This document shows positions 37,233 through 46,156 of a stretch of DNA of 64,000 nucleotides, piece by piece. Both the position numbers and the translations under genes were made by a program. The notes beneath the pieces were generated by a model. It saw only the letters and a program-made list of their open reading frames with translations, did not search any database and was not told where the DNA came from. Each line of letters begins with the position of its first letter. Position 1 is the first letter of the stretch. The stretch comes from JBGPTK01 sp963797765 (GTDB lineage Bacteria > Acidobacteriota > Terriglobia > Acidiferrales > UBA7541), in assembly GCA_963797765.1 (NCBI GenBank), contig CAWCQU010000002.1:1612001-1676000 (forward strand), given 5' to 3'.

Positions 37233-38648
37233 ATGGCAATGAGGGATGCATGGATCGAGCAGCGGCTGACGACAGCCGGAGAAAACGGAAACCGCAACGT
37301 TTCGCAAATGCATTACGCGCGCCAGGGCACGATCACTCAGGAGATGGAATACGTCGCCCGCCGCGAAAAAATCGCGCCTGAACTCGTCCGCGATGAAGTA
37401 GCCCGCGGCCGCGCCATCATCCCCGCCAATATCCACCACCGCAATCTCGAGCCCATGGGCATCGGCGTCGCGTTCTTCTGCAAGATCAACGCCAACATCG
37501 GCAATTCCGCCACCTCTTCGAAAATTGGCGACGAACTCGAAAAGCTGCATCGCGCCGTTCACTATGGCTCTGATACGGTGATGGACCTTTCCACCGGCGG
37601 CGACATCCCCACCATTCGCAAGGCAATTATCGATGCATCGCCCGTGCCCATTGGCACCGTGCCGATTTATGAGGCGCTCACTCGCGTGCGCCGGCCCGAG
37701 GATTTATCGATCGAGTTGATGCTGGAAGTGATCGAAGAACAAGCCGAACAAGGCGTCGACTACATGACCATCCACGCCGGAGTGATGCGCGAATTTCTGC
37801 CGCTGGTGCGCAATCGCATCACAGGTATCGTCAGCCGCGGCGGCGCGCTGCTGGCCCAGTGGATGAGCTTCCACAAAAAAGAAAATTTCCTCTACGAGAA
37901 TTTCGATGCCATTTGCAAGATTTTCAAGAAGCACGACGTGAGTTTTTCGCTTGGCGACGGCTTGCGTCCCGGCTGCTTGGCCGATGCCAGCGACGAAGCG
38001 CAGTTTTCCGAACTGCGCGTCCTCGGCGACTTAACCAAAATGGCTTGGGAGCATGATGTTCAAGTGATGATCGAAGGTCCTGGCCACATTCCGCTCGACC
38101 AGATCGAACTCCAGGTGAAAAAAGAAGTCGAATTGTGCCACGACGCGCCGTTCTACACGCTTGGCCCGCTTGTCACCGATATCGCTCCCGGCTACGACCA
38201 CATCACCAGCGCCATCGGCGCGGCCATGATCGGCTGGCACGGAGCCTCGATGCTCTGTTACGTCACTCCCAAGGAGCATCTCGGCTTGCCCAATGCGGAT
38301 GACGTCCGCCAGGGCGTGATCGCTTACAAAATTGCCGCGCACGCCGCCGACGTGGCCCGCCACCGCCCCGGCGCCCGCGATCGCGACGACGCTCTCAGCT
38401 ACGCACGCTTCCTGTTTGATTGGGACAAGCAATTCCAGCTTTCGCTCGACCCCGAAACCGCCCGCGCCATGCACGATGAAACCTTGCCCGACGATTTCTA
38501 CAAAGAAGCAAAATTCTGCTCCATGTGCGGCCCCAAATTCTGCTCGATGAACACCACGCAAATCGCCGAAATTTACCAGGGTTTCGACCAGTCTCAGCGC
38601 CAGCAAAAATTCGTCGAACTCCTCGCCAAGGTGGAAGGGCAGGGGTGA
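37233..38648 (+). CDS. thiC: Phosphomethylpyrimidine synthase ThiC
   Basis: The 471-residue enzyme makes the pyrimidine part of thiamine (HMP-P) from aminoimidazole ribotide by radical SAM chemistry. The family is recognised by MHYARQGTITQEMEYVARRE, VMDLSTGGDI, VPIGTVPIYEAL, DYMTIHAGV, SLGDGLRPGC and EGPGHIPLDQI. The unusual C-terminal radical SAM cluster motif CSMCGPKFCSM is intact. It is the short bacterial form, without the N-terminal ThiC-associated domain. A GGGAGGGG ribosome site precedes the ATG. The ACT-domain gene overlaps its stop codon. Confidence 0.97.
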   Translation: MAMRDAWIEQRLTTAGENGNRNVSQMHYARQGTITQEMEYVARREKIAPELVRDEVARGRAIIPANIHHRNLEPMGIGVAFFCKINANIGNSATSSKIGDELEKLHRAVHYGSDTVMDLSTGGDIPTIRKAIIDASPVPIGTVPIYEALTRVRRPEDLSIELMLEVIEEQAEQGVDYMTIHAGVMREFLPLVRNRITGIVSRGGALLAQWMSFHKKENFLYENFDAICKIFKKHDVSFSLGDGLRPGCLADASDEAQFSELRVLGDLTKMAWEHDVQVMIEGPGHIPLDQIELQVKKEVELCHDAPFYTLGPLVTDIAPGYDHITSAIGAAMIGWHGASMLCYVTPKEHLGLPNADDVRQGVIAYKIAAHAADVARHRPGARDRDDALSYARFLFDWDKQFQLSLDPETARAMHDETLPDDFYKEAKFCSMCGPKFCSMNTTQIAEIYQGFDQSQRQQKFVELLAKVEGQG

Positions 38649-39082
38649 CAACCCAACACGGCGGCGAGCGGTTCTCACCGGTCCGAACACCATTGCATCC
38701 ACTGCAACTCGATTTGCTACCAGGAAACTTGGCAATTTGCCTGCTGCCGCCCGAGTCTGACACTCCTCAATGGGCGCTCGCTTGCAGTTTTTTCACGGTT
38801 AGCCGCACGGCTGATGAATTGTCGGTAATCGTCCCGGAAAATCAGTTGCCGCCCGAAGTAGAATGCCAGAAGCAGTTTCGCGCGTTAAAAGTGCGAGGAC
38901 CGCTCGAATTCAATGCCGTTGGCATTCTGGCATCGCTCGCCGGACCGTTGGCCGAAGCCAGCGTCAGCATCATCGCTATTTCCACCTATCTCACCGATTA
39001 CATTCTCGTTCGCCAGAAAGATTTGCAGCGGGCCGTCAACACCTTGCAGAACAACGGTCACACCATTTCCCCGGAGACGTAG
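38645..39082 (+). CDS. ACT domain-containing protein
   Basis: The 145-residue protein starts with a GTG that overlaps the thiC stop (GTGA), so it is translationally coupled; the purine-rich end of thiC serves as ribosome site. It has the tandem-ACT layout of the CASTOR/YkuL-like group: NLAICLLPPESDTPQWAL, FFTVSRTADELSVIVPENQLPP, then a second half with FNAVGILASLAGPLAEASVSIIAISTYLTDYILV, a typical ligand-binding ACT core. Such proteins bind amino acids and may regulate partner enzymes. Control of ThiC is only a suggestion from the gene order. Confidence 0.88.
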   Translation: MTTQHGGERFSPVRTPLHPLQLDLLPGNLAICLLPPESDTPQWALACSFFTVSRTADELSVIVPENQLPPEVECQKQFRALKVRGPLEFNAVGILASLAGPLAEASVSIIAISTYLTDYILVRQKDLQRAVNTLQNNGHTISPET

Positions 39083-39095
39083 TTCCAACAAGCAT

Positions 39096-39812
39096 ATGAA
39101 CGAAAAAGAACAAGCAGCACCTGAAATTCAGCTTCGCGAGGAATTCAATCGCTGGGCCGACGCCGGCAAGGGCGAGAGCATGGAGAACGACCATCTCCCC
39201 ATCGTTCAGCCGGTGCTCGCGTTAATGCAGATCGCGCCGGACGACAATGTTCTCGACGTCGGCTGCGGCGGGGGTTGGCTCTCCCGCATCATCGCGCCGC
39301 AAATACCCGATGGCCGCATGGTCGGGATGGATATCGCGGACGAGATGATTCGCCACGCGCGCCGCAATTGCGCGGCGCTCGAAAATTGCGTGTTCATCGT
39401 CGGCGGCGTTGACGAAATTCCCTGGGAATCGAATTTCTTCACCAAAATAATCTCGGTCGAATCCTCTTATTATTGGCCCGATCCCGCGCGAGGCCTGCGA
39501 GAAGTTTTCCGAGTGATGCGCGAAGGCGGTTCGGCCTGGATCCTGATCAATTATTTTCACGATAATCCCTATTGCCACCACTGGGGCGAAATGCTCACAG
39601 TCACCACGCACTTGTTTTCCGCCGAGGAATGGAAGCGACTCTTCCGCGACGCAGGTTTCACCGGCGTCGAACATCGCCTGATTCCCGATCCGTCGCCATC
39701 CCCCGATACTTACTCCGGCCGCTGGTTCCGCGATGCCGCCGAATTAAAAGCCTTCAAGAAAATCGGCGCATTGCTCATTCACGGATCCAAGCCGGATTAT
39801 TCAAAGCCCTGA
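39096..39812 (+). CDS. SAM-dependent methyltransferase (class I)
   Basis: The 238-residue protein has the class I methyltransferase signature NVLDVGCGGGWLSRIIA (motif I), MVGMDIADEMIRHAR (acidic residue binding the ribose of SAM) and VFIVGGVDEIPW, followed by ISVESSYYWPDPARGLREVFRVMREGG. It resembles the UbiE/MenG-like type 11 group, with an aromatic C-terminal half, but the substrate is unknown. It starts 13 bp after the ACT gene and is probably in the thiC operon. Confidence 0.9.
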   Translation: MNEKEQAAPEIQLREEFNRWADAGKGESMENDHLPIVQPVLALMQIAPDDNVLDVGCGGGWLSRIIAPQIPDGRMVGMDIADEMIRHARRNCAALENCVFIVGGVDEIPWESNFFTKIISVESSYYWPDPARGLREVFRVMREGGSAWILINYFHDNPYCHHWGEMLTVTTHLFSAEEWKRLFRDAGFTGVEHRLIPDPSPSPDTYSGRWFRDAAELKAFKKIGALLIHGSKPDYSKP

Positions 39813-39871
39813 TTCCCGAAACTCCGCGCAGCGTTAATCTTTGCCCCAAGCACCTCCGCGAAATCTGCTCA

Positions 39872-39883
39872 CTCTGCGGTAAA
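39872..39883 (-). repeat. TTACCGCAGAG dispersed repeat
   Basis: The core reads TTTACCGCAGAG on the minus strand. It lies in the gap before nuoB; see also 5641. Confidence 0.45.
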
Positions 39884-39918
39884 GCCTTTCGTAGTTTCCA
39901 CAACTCAGCACCCTTAAT

Positions 39919-39948
39919 TTGACTCGCACACTCGCGTCTATATATACT
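39919..39948 (+). promoter_or_regulatory. nuoB promoter
   Basis: TTGACT (39919-39924), an 18-bp spacer and TATACT (39943-39948) form a strong consensus promoter 30 bp before the ATG. Confidence 0.75.
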
Positions 39949-39977
39949 CGCCGTTTGCATAGAACCTAGGAGACCCG

Positions 39978-40538
39978 ATGGGCGTCATCGACAACCGCTT
40001 CGAGCGCAGCTACATACTTTCCTCGGTCGATTACGTATTCAATTGGGCGCGAAAAAGCGCCATTTGGCCGCTGACCTTCGGTCTGGCCTGTTGCGCGATC
40101 GAAATGATCGCCTCCACCACCTCGCGTTTCGATATCGCCCGTTTCGGCGCCGAAGTTTTTCGACCGTCTCCCCGGCAAGCCGATCTGATGATCGTGGCCG
40201 GCACTGTTACCCTGAAAATGTCCCCCGTCCTCAAGCGAGTCTGGGACCAGATGCCCGATCCCAAGTGGTGCATTTCCATGGGCGCCTGCTCCAGCGTCGG
40301 CGGCCCATTCAACGTCTATTCGGTGCTGCAGGGCGTGGATCGCATTGTTCCGGTGGACGTCTACGTGATCGGCTGCCCGCCTCGTCCCGAAGGCCTGTTC
40401 TACGCGCTGCTTAAATTGCAGGACAAGATCGACCAGATGACGCTGGCCAAGCGCCCCACCGAAGTTCGCCTGCGCCCGGAAATGGTGGAAGACTTCAAGC
40501 GCGGCGTAATGGTGGCGCAAACCCCGCAGCCGCGTTAA
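39978..40538 (+). CDS. nuoB: NADH-quinone oxidoreductase subunit B
   Basis: The 186-residue protein carries the N2 [4Fe-4S] cluster of complex I. The adjacent cysteines are in GLACCAIEM, and the other ligands in MGACSSVGG and VIGCPPRPEGL. TVTLKMSPVLKRVWDQMPDPKWCISMG is also diagnostic. It has its own strong promoter and a GGAG ribosome site. No other nuo gene follows: the next genes code for a Rieske protein and an EVE protein. In most bacteria nuoB sits in a nuo operon, so the remaining subunits must lie elsewhere. Confidence 0.96.
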   Translation: MGVIDNRFERSYILSSVDYVFNWARKSAIWPLTFGLACCAIEMIASTTSRFDIARFGAEVFRPSPRQADLMIVAGTVTLKMSPVLKRVWDQMPDPKWCISMGACSSVGGPFNVYSVLQGVDRIVPVDVYVIGCPPRPEGLFYALLKLQDKIDQMTLAKRPTEVRLRPEMVEDFKRGVMVAQTPQPR

Positions 40539-40576
40539 TCGACTGGCCGGCTATTGAATTCCGAAGGAGCTGCCTG

Positions 40577-40882
40577 ATGGCTTTTGTGCGTGCCGCGAAG
40601 AAAGACGAAGTTCCCCCAGGGTCGATTCGCGAATTTCAGCTCGACGGCACCACGATTGCGCTCGCCAACGTCGACGGTAAATTCTACGCGATCAATAACA
40701 CCTGCCTGCACCGGGGTGGTCCGCTCGGCGAAGGTGAACTCGAGGGGAAAGTGCTCACTTGCCCCTGGCACGGATGGCAATACGACGTCACCACCGGTAA
40801 AGTCGTCGCCAATTCCTCCGTAGGCGTGGATTGCTATGCGCTCGAGCTGCGCGGAGATGATATTTTTGTGAGTGTCGGTTAA
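40577..40882 (+). CDS. Rieske [2Fe-2S] protein (ferredoxin subunit type)
   Basis: The 101-residue soluble protein has the Rieske motifs CLHRGGPLGEG and CPWHGWQYDVTTG, that is C-x-H and C-x2-H, which bind a [2Fe-2S] cluster. No membrane anchor or catalytic domain is present. It is like the ferredoxin subunits of aromatic-ring dioxygenases or NirD, which pass electrons to a partner. AAGGAG precedes the ATG. It starts 38 bp after nuoB and may be in the same transcript. Confidence 0.94.
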   Translation: MAFVRAAKKDEVPPGSIREFQLDGTTIALANVDGKFYAINNTCLHRGGPLGEGELEGKVLTCPWHGWQYDVTTGKVVANSSVGVDCYALELRGDDIFVSVG

Positions 40883-40982
40883 GCCGCAGATTTAAAACCA
40901 TTTACATCGTAATCGGGCTCCCGGAACCCTGCTTTTTAGGCAACACATTTACACAAAAACTTTTCCTTTCCGTTCGCCATAC

Positions 40983-41471
40983 GTGTATAGTTCGCCGGAT
41001 AAAAAATTGGCCACTACTCAGCCTACAAGCGGTCCGCGACGCTGGTTATTTGCGGTAGACCCCCGCATCTATCATTGGGACACCCTGTTCGTAAAGGGCA
41101 AGGAGATGTGGCGCCAGGCCGGCAATCGCCCAGACGCCACTCGCCAGCTAAAGCAGGTGCGGCGGGGTGACCGCGTCCTCTGTTACCACGGCAAGCCCGA
41201 GCATGCGCTCTACGCTATCGCCGAAGTCACGCGCGATCCCTACCCCGACCCGCACGATTCGGAAGCCAAGCGCCAGGTAATCGATCTGCGCGCCATCGAG
41301 CGCCTGCCCAGGCAAGTCTCGCTGAAAGAGCTTCGCGAGAATCGCGTGCTGCGCAAAATTAAATTTTTGAAAAACACTCGCATGACCATCGCGCCGCTCG
41401 CCGACGAAGAGTATTCCGAAATTCTGCGCATGGCCGGAATCGTTGCCGCCCCCGGCATTCCGCTGCCCTGA
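40983..41471 (+). CDS. EVE domain-containing protein
   Basis: The 162-residue protein belongs to the EVE (PUA-like) family: RRWLFAVDPRIYHWD, KQVRRGDRVLCYHGKPEHALYAIAEVTRDPYPD and VLRKIKFLKNTRMTIAPLADEEYSEIL. EVE domains bind modified bases in DNA or RNA and often occur in defence or RNA-modification settings, but no such genes are adjacent. The start is uncertain: GTG at 40983 overlaps a possible -10 (TATAGT, 40986-40991), so the TTG at 41007, just before the conserved domain, may be the real start. Confidence 0.85.
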   Translation: MYSSPDKKLATTQPTSGPRRWLFAVDPRIYHWDTLFVKGKEMWRQAGNRPDATRQLKQVRRGDRVLCYHGKPEHALYAIAEVTRDPYPDPHDSEAKRQVIDLRAIERLPRQVSLKELRENRVLRKIKFLKNTRMTIAPLADEEYSEILRMAGIVAAPGIPLP

Positions 41472-41486
41472 GCCTTTAATCTTTTG

Positions 41487-41512
41487 GGTCATCCCGAACG
41501 AAGTGAGGGACC
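41487..41512 (+). repeat. Dispersed repeat GTCATCCCGAACGAAG
   Basis: A short copy of the repeat family at 4596 and 33614, located after the EVE gene. Confidence 0.45.
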
Positions 41513-41648
41513 CCGAGCAATCGTAACAATCCTCACGAATCCACAATGCATTGCCAAGCCGTAGCGGCCCTGACTCTGGTTCTGTGCCGTGCCTCGCCCA
41601 CCCGAAAATCAAAACACGTCAACCCAAAATCGAATAAGATACCCAACC

Positions 41649-43352
41649 ATGAAATCCATCTCGCGCGTTTGCGCCTTCCTGGGCTTCTGCTCGATTCTGA
41701 TTTACGCCGCAGCTTCGGCACAAAATCCACCAGTCGAATCCTTCGACATCCTGATTACCGGCGGCCACGTAATCGACGGAACCGGCAATCCCTGGTACGC
41801 CGCCGACATCGGAATTCGCAATGGCCGAATCGCCGCGATCGGCAAATTAGCTGGACGCGCCGCTGCCGCGCGCACGATTGACGCGCAGGGCCTCGCAGTC
41901 ACCCCCGGCTTCATCGACATGCTCGGCCAATCGGAAACCACTTTGCTGGTCGACCCTCGCGCCGAAAGCAAAATCCGCCAGGGAATCACTTCCGAGATTA
42001 CCGGCGAAGGCGGTTCGATCGCTCCGCAAAATGAAAAAACACTGCCCGATCTGGAAGAAAGCCTTGCCCCATTTCATCTCACCGTTGACTGGCGCACTCT
42101 GGATCAATATTTCGCGCGGCTTCAGCGCCAGGGCGCGGCAATTAATTTGGCAACCTATGTGGGTGCGGCGCAGGTGCGCATGGCGGTGATCGGCGCGGAA
42201 GATCGTGCGCCGTCAGCCGCCGAACTCGATCAAATGAAGCAGCTCGTCGCTCAAGCGATGGAACAGGGTGCGATGGGAGTCTCCACGGCCTTGGTCTATT
42301 CCCCCGCCATCTATGCAAAAACCGATGAGCTGATCGAACTCGCGAAAGTGGCATCCAGTTACGGCGGGGTCTACGCCAGCCACATGCGCAACGAGGGCAC
42401 GCAAATATTCTCAGCTCTCGATGAAGCCTTCCAGATCGGCCGCGAAGCGCGCATTCCCGTTCAGATTTTCCATTTGAAGGTTGCCGGAAAGCCGATGTGG
42501 GGAAAGATGGGCGAAGTGGTGGCGAAAATCGATCAAGCGCGCGCTTCGGGAATCGACGTCACCGCGGACATGTATCCCTACAATGCCGGGGCCACTTCGT
42601 TGGGAGCGTGCCTGCCGCCCTGGGCACAAGCCGGTGGCACCGAAAAAACACTCGAACGCCTTCGTGATCCTGCGCTTCGCCAAAAAATGCGCGCCGATAT
42701 GACCAAGGCTCAGACCTGGCAAAATTTTTACTACGACGCGGGCGGCGCCGAAAATATCCTCATCGTTTTCGTCGCCAATGAAAAACTGAAATCCTTGCAA
42801 GGCAAGCGCCTATCGGAAGCCGCAAAAATGCGCGGCCAGGATCCGCTCGACGCACTCTTCGACATCCTGATCGAAGACCGCCTGCAAACCGGAGCGATTT
42901 ATTTCCTGATGCAGGAAGCCGACGTGCGCACGGCTATCCCGCAGCCGTGGGTCAGCTTCGGACTCGATTCTCCCGCCGTGCGAACGGATGGAATTCTCGG
43001 CAGCTTTCCTTCCCACCCGCGCGGTTACGGCACGTTCGCGCGATTGCTGGGGCGCTACGTGCGCGACGAGCACTTGCTCCCGCTGGAGCAAATGATCCGC
43101 AAGATGACTTCACTCCCCGCGCAATCCATGCGCATCGAAGATCGCGGAGTGCTCAAGCCGGGAATGTGGGCGGACGTCACCATTTTCGATCCCGCCACGA
43201 TTCACGACGTCGCCACTTACGAAAATCCCAATCGTTACGCCGAAGGCGTTCGCTACGTCATCGTAAATGGCCAACTGGTTCTCGACGCCGGCCAGATGAC
43301 CGCTGCTCTTCCGGGCCGCGTGATTCTGGGACCAGGCTATCGCGCTAAATAG
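41649..43352 (+). CDS. Secreted amidohydrolase, N-acyl-D-amino-acid deacylase family
   Basis: The 567-residue protein has a signal peptide (RVCAFLGFCSILIYAAASAQ) and the amidohydrolase start FDILITGGHVIDGTGNPWYAADIGI. Family features continue with YASHMRNEG, VQIFHLKVAG, the C-terminal DGILGSFPSHPRGYGTFARLLG, LPAQSMRIEDRGVLKPGMWADVTIFDPATI. Where the family has a metal-binding HxH (GFIDxHxH), this protein reads GFIDMLGQSE, and the usual GNCG is GEGG, so part of the metal site is absent. Activity on D-acyl amino acids is therefore uncertain. The upstream frame to 41589 lacks a signal peptide. A cyclase gene follows closely. Confidence 0.88.
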   Translation: MKSISRVCAFLGFCSILIYAAASAQNPPVESFDILITGGHVIDGTGNPWYAADIGIRNGRIAAIGKLAGRAAAARTIDAQGLAVTPGFIDMLGQSETTLLVDPRAESKIRQGITSEITGEGGSIAPQNEKTLPDLEESLAPFHLTVDWRTLDQYFARLQRQGAAINLATYVGAAQVRMAVIGAEDRAPSAAELDQMKQLVAQAMEQGAMGVSTALVYSPAIYAKTDELIELAKVASSYGGVYASHMRNEGTQIFSALDEAFQIGREARIPVQIFHLKVAGKPMWGKMGEVVAKIDQARASGIDVTADMYPYNAGATSLGACLPPWAQAGGTEKTLERLRDPALRQKMRADMTKAQTWQNFYYDAGGAENILIVFVANEKLKSLQGKRLSEAAKMRGQDPLDALFDILIEDRLQTGAIYFLMQEADVRTAIPQPWVSFGLDSPAVRTDGILGSFPSHPRGYGTFARLLGRYVRDEHLLPLEQMIRKMTSLPAQSMRIEDRGVLKPGMWADVTIFDPATIHDVATYENPNRYAEGVRYVIVNGQLVLDAGQMTAALPGRVILGPGYRAK

Positions 43353-43381
43353 CCGCGCAAATTTCTAGGAGGAGTTCCGTT

Positions 43382-44236
43382 GTGAACAAAACTTTAATCG
43401 AGCTGGGAATCCTGCTCGCCATCGTGCTGCTCGTCACCAGTATCGCCGTCATCGCCCAGCAGCGCCGCACGTCGATCTCCGCCGCCTCTCAAGGAGCAAA
43501 TGGCAATGGCGAATGGCTGCGCGGTATTCCCTCCGGAAAAACGCGCGTGATCGATCTTACCTACGCCCTCAATGCGACCTCTCCCGCCTGGCCAGGCGAT
43601 GTCGAGCCATTCAAGGCCACCATCAACGCCTCTCCTGAAAAAGACGGCTACTTCACGCGGAAATTTGCCATGCTCGAGCATTTCGGCACCCACATGGACG
43701 CCCCGGCGCATTTCCCCCCCGGCAAACTCACCATCGACCAAATTCCGATATCGCATTTCTTCGGTCCCGCCGTCGTGCTCGACGTCCGTGCACAAGGGAC
43801 AAAAGAAGTCGACTATCAGCTCTCAGCCGCCGACGTGGAACGATGGGAATCGGCTCACGGGAAAATCCCCGAGGGCGCCATCGTGCTCTTGCGCACGGGC
43901 TGGTCCGCCCGCTGGCCCGATGAAAAAGGCTATCGCAACATGGGCGATACGAAAACCATGCACTTCCCCGGATATTCGCTAGAAGCCGCGAAATTGTTGG
44001 CCTCGCGCAAAGTGAGCGGCCTGGGCACCGATACCATGAGCATCGATCCCGGCGACTCCAAAAACTACGAAGTCCACAGCTTCGCGCTTCCCGCAGGCCT
44101 CTATCAACTCGAAAATCTCGCCGACCTCAGCGCCTTGCCCGAATCCGGCGCATTCATCATCGCCGCCCCCATCAAACTGGAAGGCGGCTCCGGCGGCCCC
44201 TGCCGCGTCTTCGCCATCCTTCCGCCGCAAAATTGA
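43382..44236 (+). CDS. Cyclase family protein (kynurenine formamidase-like)
   Basis: The 284-residue protein begins with a GTG preceded by AGGAGG and has a membrane anchor or signal segment (LGILLAIVLLVTSIAVIAQ). Its domain has RVIDLTYALNATSPAWPGD, then HFGTHMDAPAHFPPG, the H-G-T-H-x-D-x-P-x-H metal site of the cyclase/KynB superfamily, and AIVLLRTGWSARW and GLGTDTMSIDPG. Members hydrolyse formamides or esters; an extracytoplasmic role is inferred. It starts 30 bp after the amidohydrolase and may act with it on acylated amino acids. Confidence 0.9.
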   Translation: MNKTLIELGILLAIVLLVTSIAVIAQQRRTSISAASQGANGNGEWLRGIPSGKTRVIDLTYALNATSPAWPGDVEPFKATINASPEKDGYFTRKFAMLEHFGTHMDAPAHFPPGKLTIDQIPISHFFGPAVVLDVRAQGTKEVDYQLSAADVERWESAHGKIPEGAIVLLRTGWSARWPDEKGYRNMGDTKTMHFPGYSLEAAKLLASRKVSGLGTDTMSIDPGDSKNYEVHSFALPAGLYQLENLADLSALPESGAFIIAAPIKLEGGSGGPCRVFAILPPQN

Positions 44237-44328
44237 ATGTACCGAATCGCCCGATATTGGCGTGTTTTTGCGCCGTAGAACGGTATGCTTTGACTTTTCC
44301 ACTCCCCGCCTCTTAGACTCAATAGACC

Positions 44329-45108
44329 ATGGCTTACGGCTCTCGATCCTACGGCGGCGGCTACCGCTTCAACTGGCGCGGCCTGCTCACTCCGGCGATC
44401 AAGATAATCCTGATTTCCTGCACCGGTGTGTTCCTGATCCAAACCATCGCGCAATTGCTGGGTGGGAATGCCGAAAGGGTGATCCTGCTGTATTTCGGCC
44501 TGGTGCCATACCTGGTCGCGCATGGTTTCGTCTACCAACTTTTTACCTATTTGTTTTTGCACGGCGGAATTCTTCACCTGCTCATCAACATGTTTGTCTT
44601 GTGGATGTTTGGCGCCGATATCGAGCGGGCCTGGGGGATGAAGCGTTTTTTCTTTTATTATTTTCTCTGCGGAGTGGGCGCCGGAATCATCACGGTGGCC
44701 GTGAAAATCGCGATGGACCCGAAAGGAACCGGAGGCGCGTTTCTGCCGACAATCGGAGCCTCGGGCGCGATCTACGGAGTTTTGATCGCCGCCGCGGTTC
44801 TCTTTCCCGACCGCGAAATCTGGCTGATTCCGTTTCCGATCACGCTTCCCATGAAAGCCTATGTCGCGATCATGGTCGCACTCGAATTTTTCGGAACTCT
44901 CGGCTCAAGCGGCGACAACGTCAGCCACGTCTGCCATCTTGGCGGCATCGTGGTTGGTTATCTCTATCTGCGCCGCGGAAATTTCTTTTTCGGATTTCGC
45001 AACCGATATTCCGATTGGAAACGCCGCCGCCTGAAGCGCAAATTCGAAGTTTACGTCCGCGACCACAAAGAAAAGCCGCCCTCGCAGCCCGGCAGTTGGG
45101 TCAATTAA
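44329..45108 (+). CDS. Rhomboid family intramembrane serine protease
   Basis: The 259-residue protein has six membrane helices. It shows the rhomboid hallmarks: FLHGGILHLLINMFVLWMFGADIE (HxxxN and the WR-like loop), the catalytic serine in GASGAIYGV and the catalytic histidine in HVCHLGGIVVGYLYL. The protein cleaves membrane proteins inside the inner membrane; the substrate is unknown. The C-terminus is a basic cytoplasmic tail. It appears to be a single gene. Confidence 0.94.
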   Translation: MAYGSRSYGGGYRFNWRGLLTPAIKIILISCTGVFLIQTIAQLLGGNAERVILLYFGLVPYLVAHGFVYQLFTYLFLHGGILHLLINMFVLWMFGADIERAWGMKRFFFYYFLCGVGAGIITVAVKIAMDPKGTGGAFLPTIGASGAIYGVLIAAAVLFPDREIWLIPFPITLPMKAYVAIMVALEFFGTLGSSGDNVSHVCHLGGIVVGYLYLRRGNFFFGFRNRYSDWKRRRLKRKFEVYVRDHKEKPPSQPGSWVN

Positions 45109-45167
45109 TATCCGTTAAGAGGTAGTATTGCAAATTCCCTTTTTTCTTTCCGCGCGATCTCATGCGC

Positions 45168-45179
45168 CTCTGCGGTAAT
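45168..45179 (-). repeat. TTACCGCAGAG dispersed repeat
   Basis: The minus strand reads ATTACCGCAGAGG just after the end of the dehydratase gene. See also 5641. Confidence 0.45.
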
Positions 45180-45187
45180 CCCACACC

Positions 45188-46141
45188 CTACTCTTCCAAA
45201 ATCGCCCTACGCAGAATCTCCCTCGGCACATTCGCTCCGGTAACCAGCAGCACCAAGATTTTCCCCTCGAATTCCCGCCCACCAGCAAGCAATGCCGCGG
45301 TCGCCGCCGCTCCCGAAGGCTCCGCAACCACATGTTCGTCGAGCAGCAGCCGGCCAACCCCGCGAATCATTTCTTCGTCCGTTACCACACGCATATCATC
45401 CACTAGCTCTCGCAATCCGCGGACGTTTGCATCGGTCGTAGTCCGTGTCGCCAGGCCATCGGCAATCGTATCCGCGGTCTCCGTTTGCACCGCCCGTCCT
45501 TCCTTCCAGGACAGATAATACGCAGGCGCACCCTCAGCCTGAACCCCAATAATCTTCACGCCCTCTTTCAAATGCTTCGCCGCAAACGCAACGCCGCGAA
45601 TTAAATTGCTGTCTCCCACCGGTATCAAAATCACATCGGCCCGAGGCAATTGCTCCAATATCTCGCACCCAATCGTCGCCGCTCCCGCGCAAATATCCGG
45701 ATCATCCACATCCACAATCAAAGGCCAACCTCTCTCCCGCGAAAATTGCACCGCGTGCTGCCGGCTTTCCTCCAAATCCCGTCCCACCTCGAATATTTGC
45801 GCGCGAAGCTGCGCGATTCGAGCGCGTTTCACCGGATTTGGATTCTCTGGAAGGAAAATCGCCGCCGCCAAATCAAATTGCCGCGCCGCATAGGCCACCC
45901 CGGCGCCATGGTTCCCCGTGCTGCTGGTCACCACTCCCTCCAGCCGCCCGCGCCTTCGCCGGCACGCAAGCGCATTCAGCGCCCCGCGCACCTTGAACGA
46001 TCCGGTGGGATTTTCGTTTTCTAATTTCAGGAAAACTTCGGCTCCGGAGAATTCACTCAGGCAGGGAGCGGGGATCAACCGCGTGGGAGAAAGGTATTCG
46101 CGCAAGAAGCTTCGCGCCTGTTCCACTTCCGTGAAGTTCAT
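45188..46141 (-). CDS. PLP-dependent threonine/serine dehydratase
   Basis: The 317-residue fold type II enzyme has the PLP lysine in ENENPTGSFKVRGALNAL, the phosphate-binding and Asn-containing STGNHGAGVAYAA, IPVGDSNLIRG (glycine-rich loop) and an end at VLLVTGANVP. There is no C-terminal ACT domain, so it is of the catabolic or serine-racemase-like type, making 2-oxobutyrate or pyruvate. An ATG at 46141 and a TTG at 46147 are both possible starts. It begins about 15 bp after pyk and is probably cotranscribed with it. Confidence 0.88.
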   Translation of the reverse strand: MNFTEVEQARSFLREYLSPTRLIPAPCLSEFSGAEVFLKLENENPTGSFKVRGALNALACRRRRGRLEGVVTSSTGNHGAGVAYAARQFDLAAAIFLPENPNPVKRARIAQLRAQIFEVGRDLEESRQHAVQFSRERGWPLIVDVDDPDICAGAATIGCEILEQLPRADVILIPVGDSNLIRGVAFAAKHLKEGVKIIGVQAEGAPAYYLSWKEGRAVQTETADTIADGLATRTTTDANVRGLRELVDDMRVVTDEEMIRGVGRLLLDEHVVAEPSGAAATAALLAGGREFEGKILVLLVTGANVPREILRRAILEE

Positions 46142-46156
46142 GCCCAATTCGATGCG

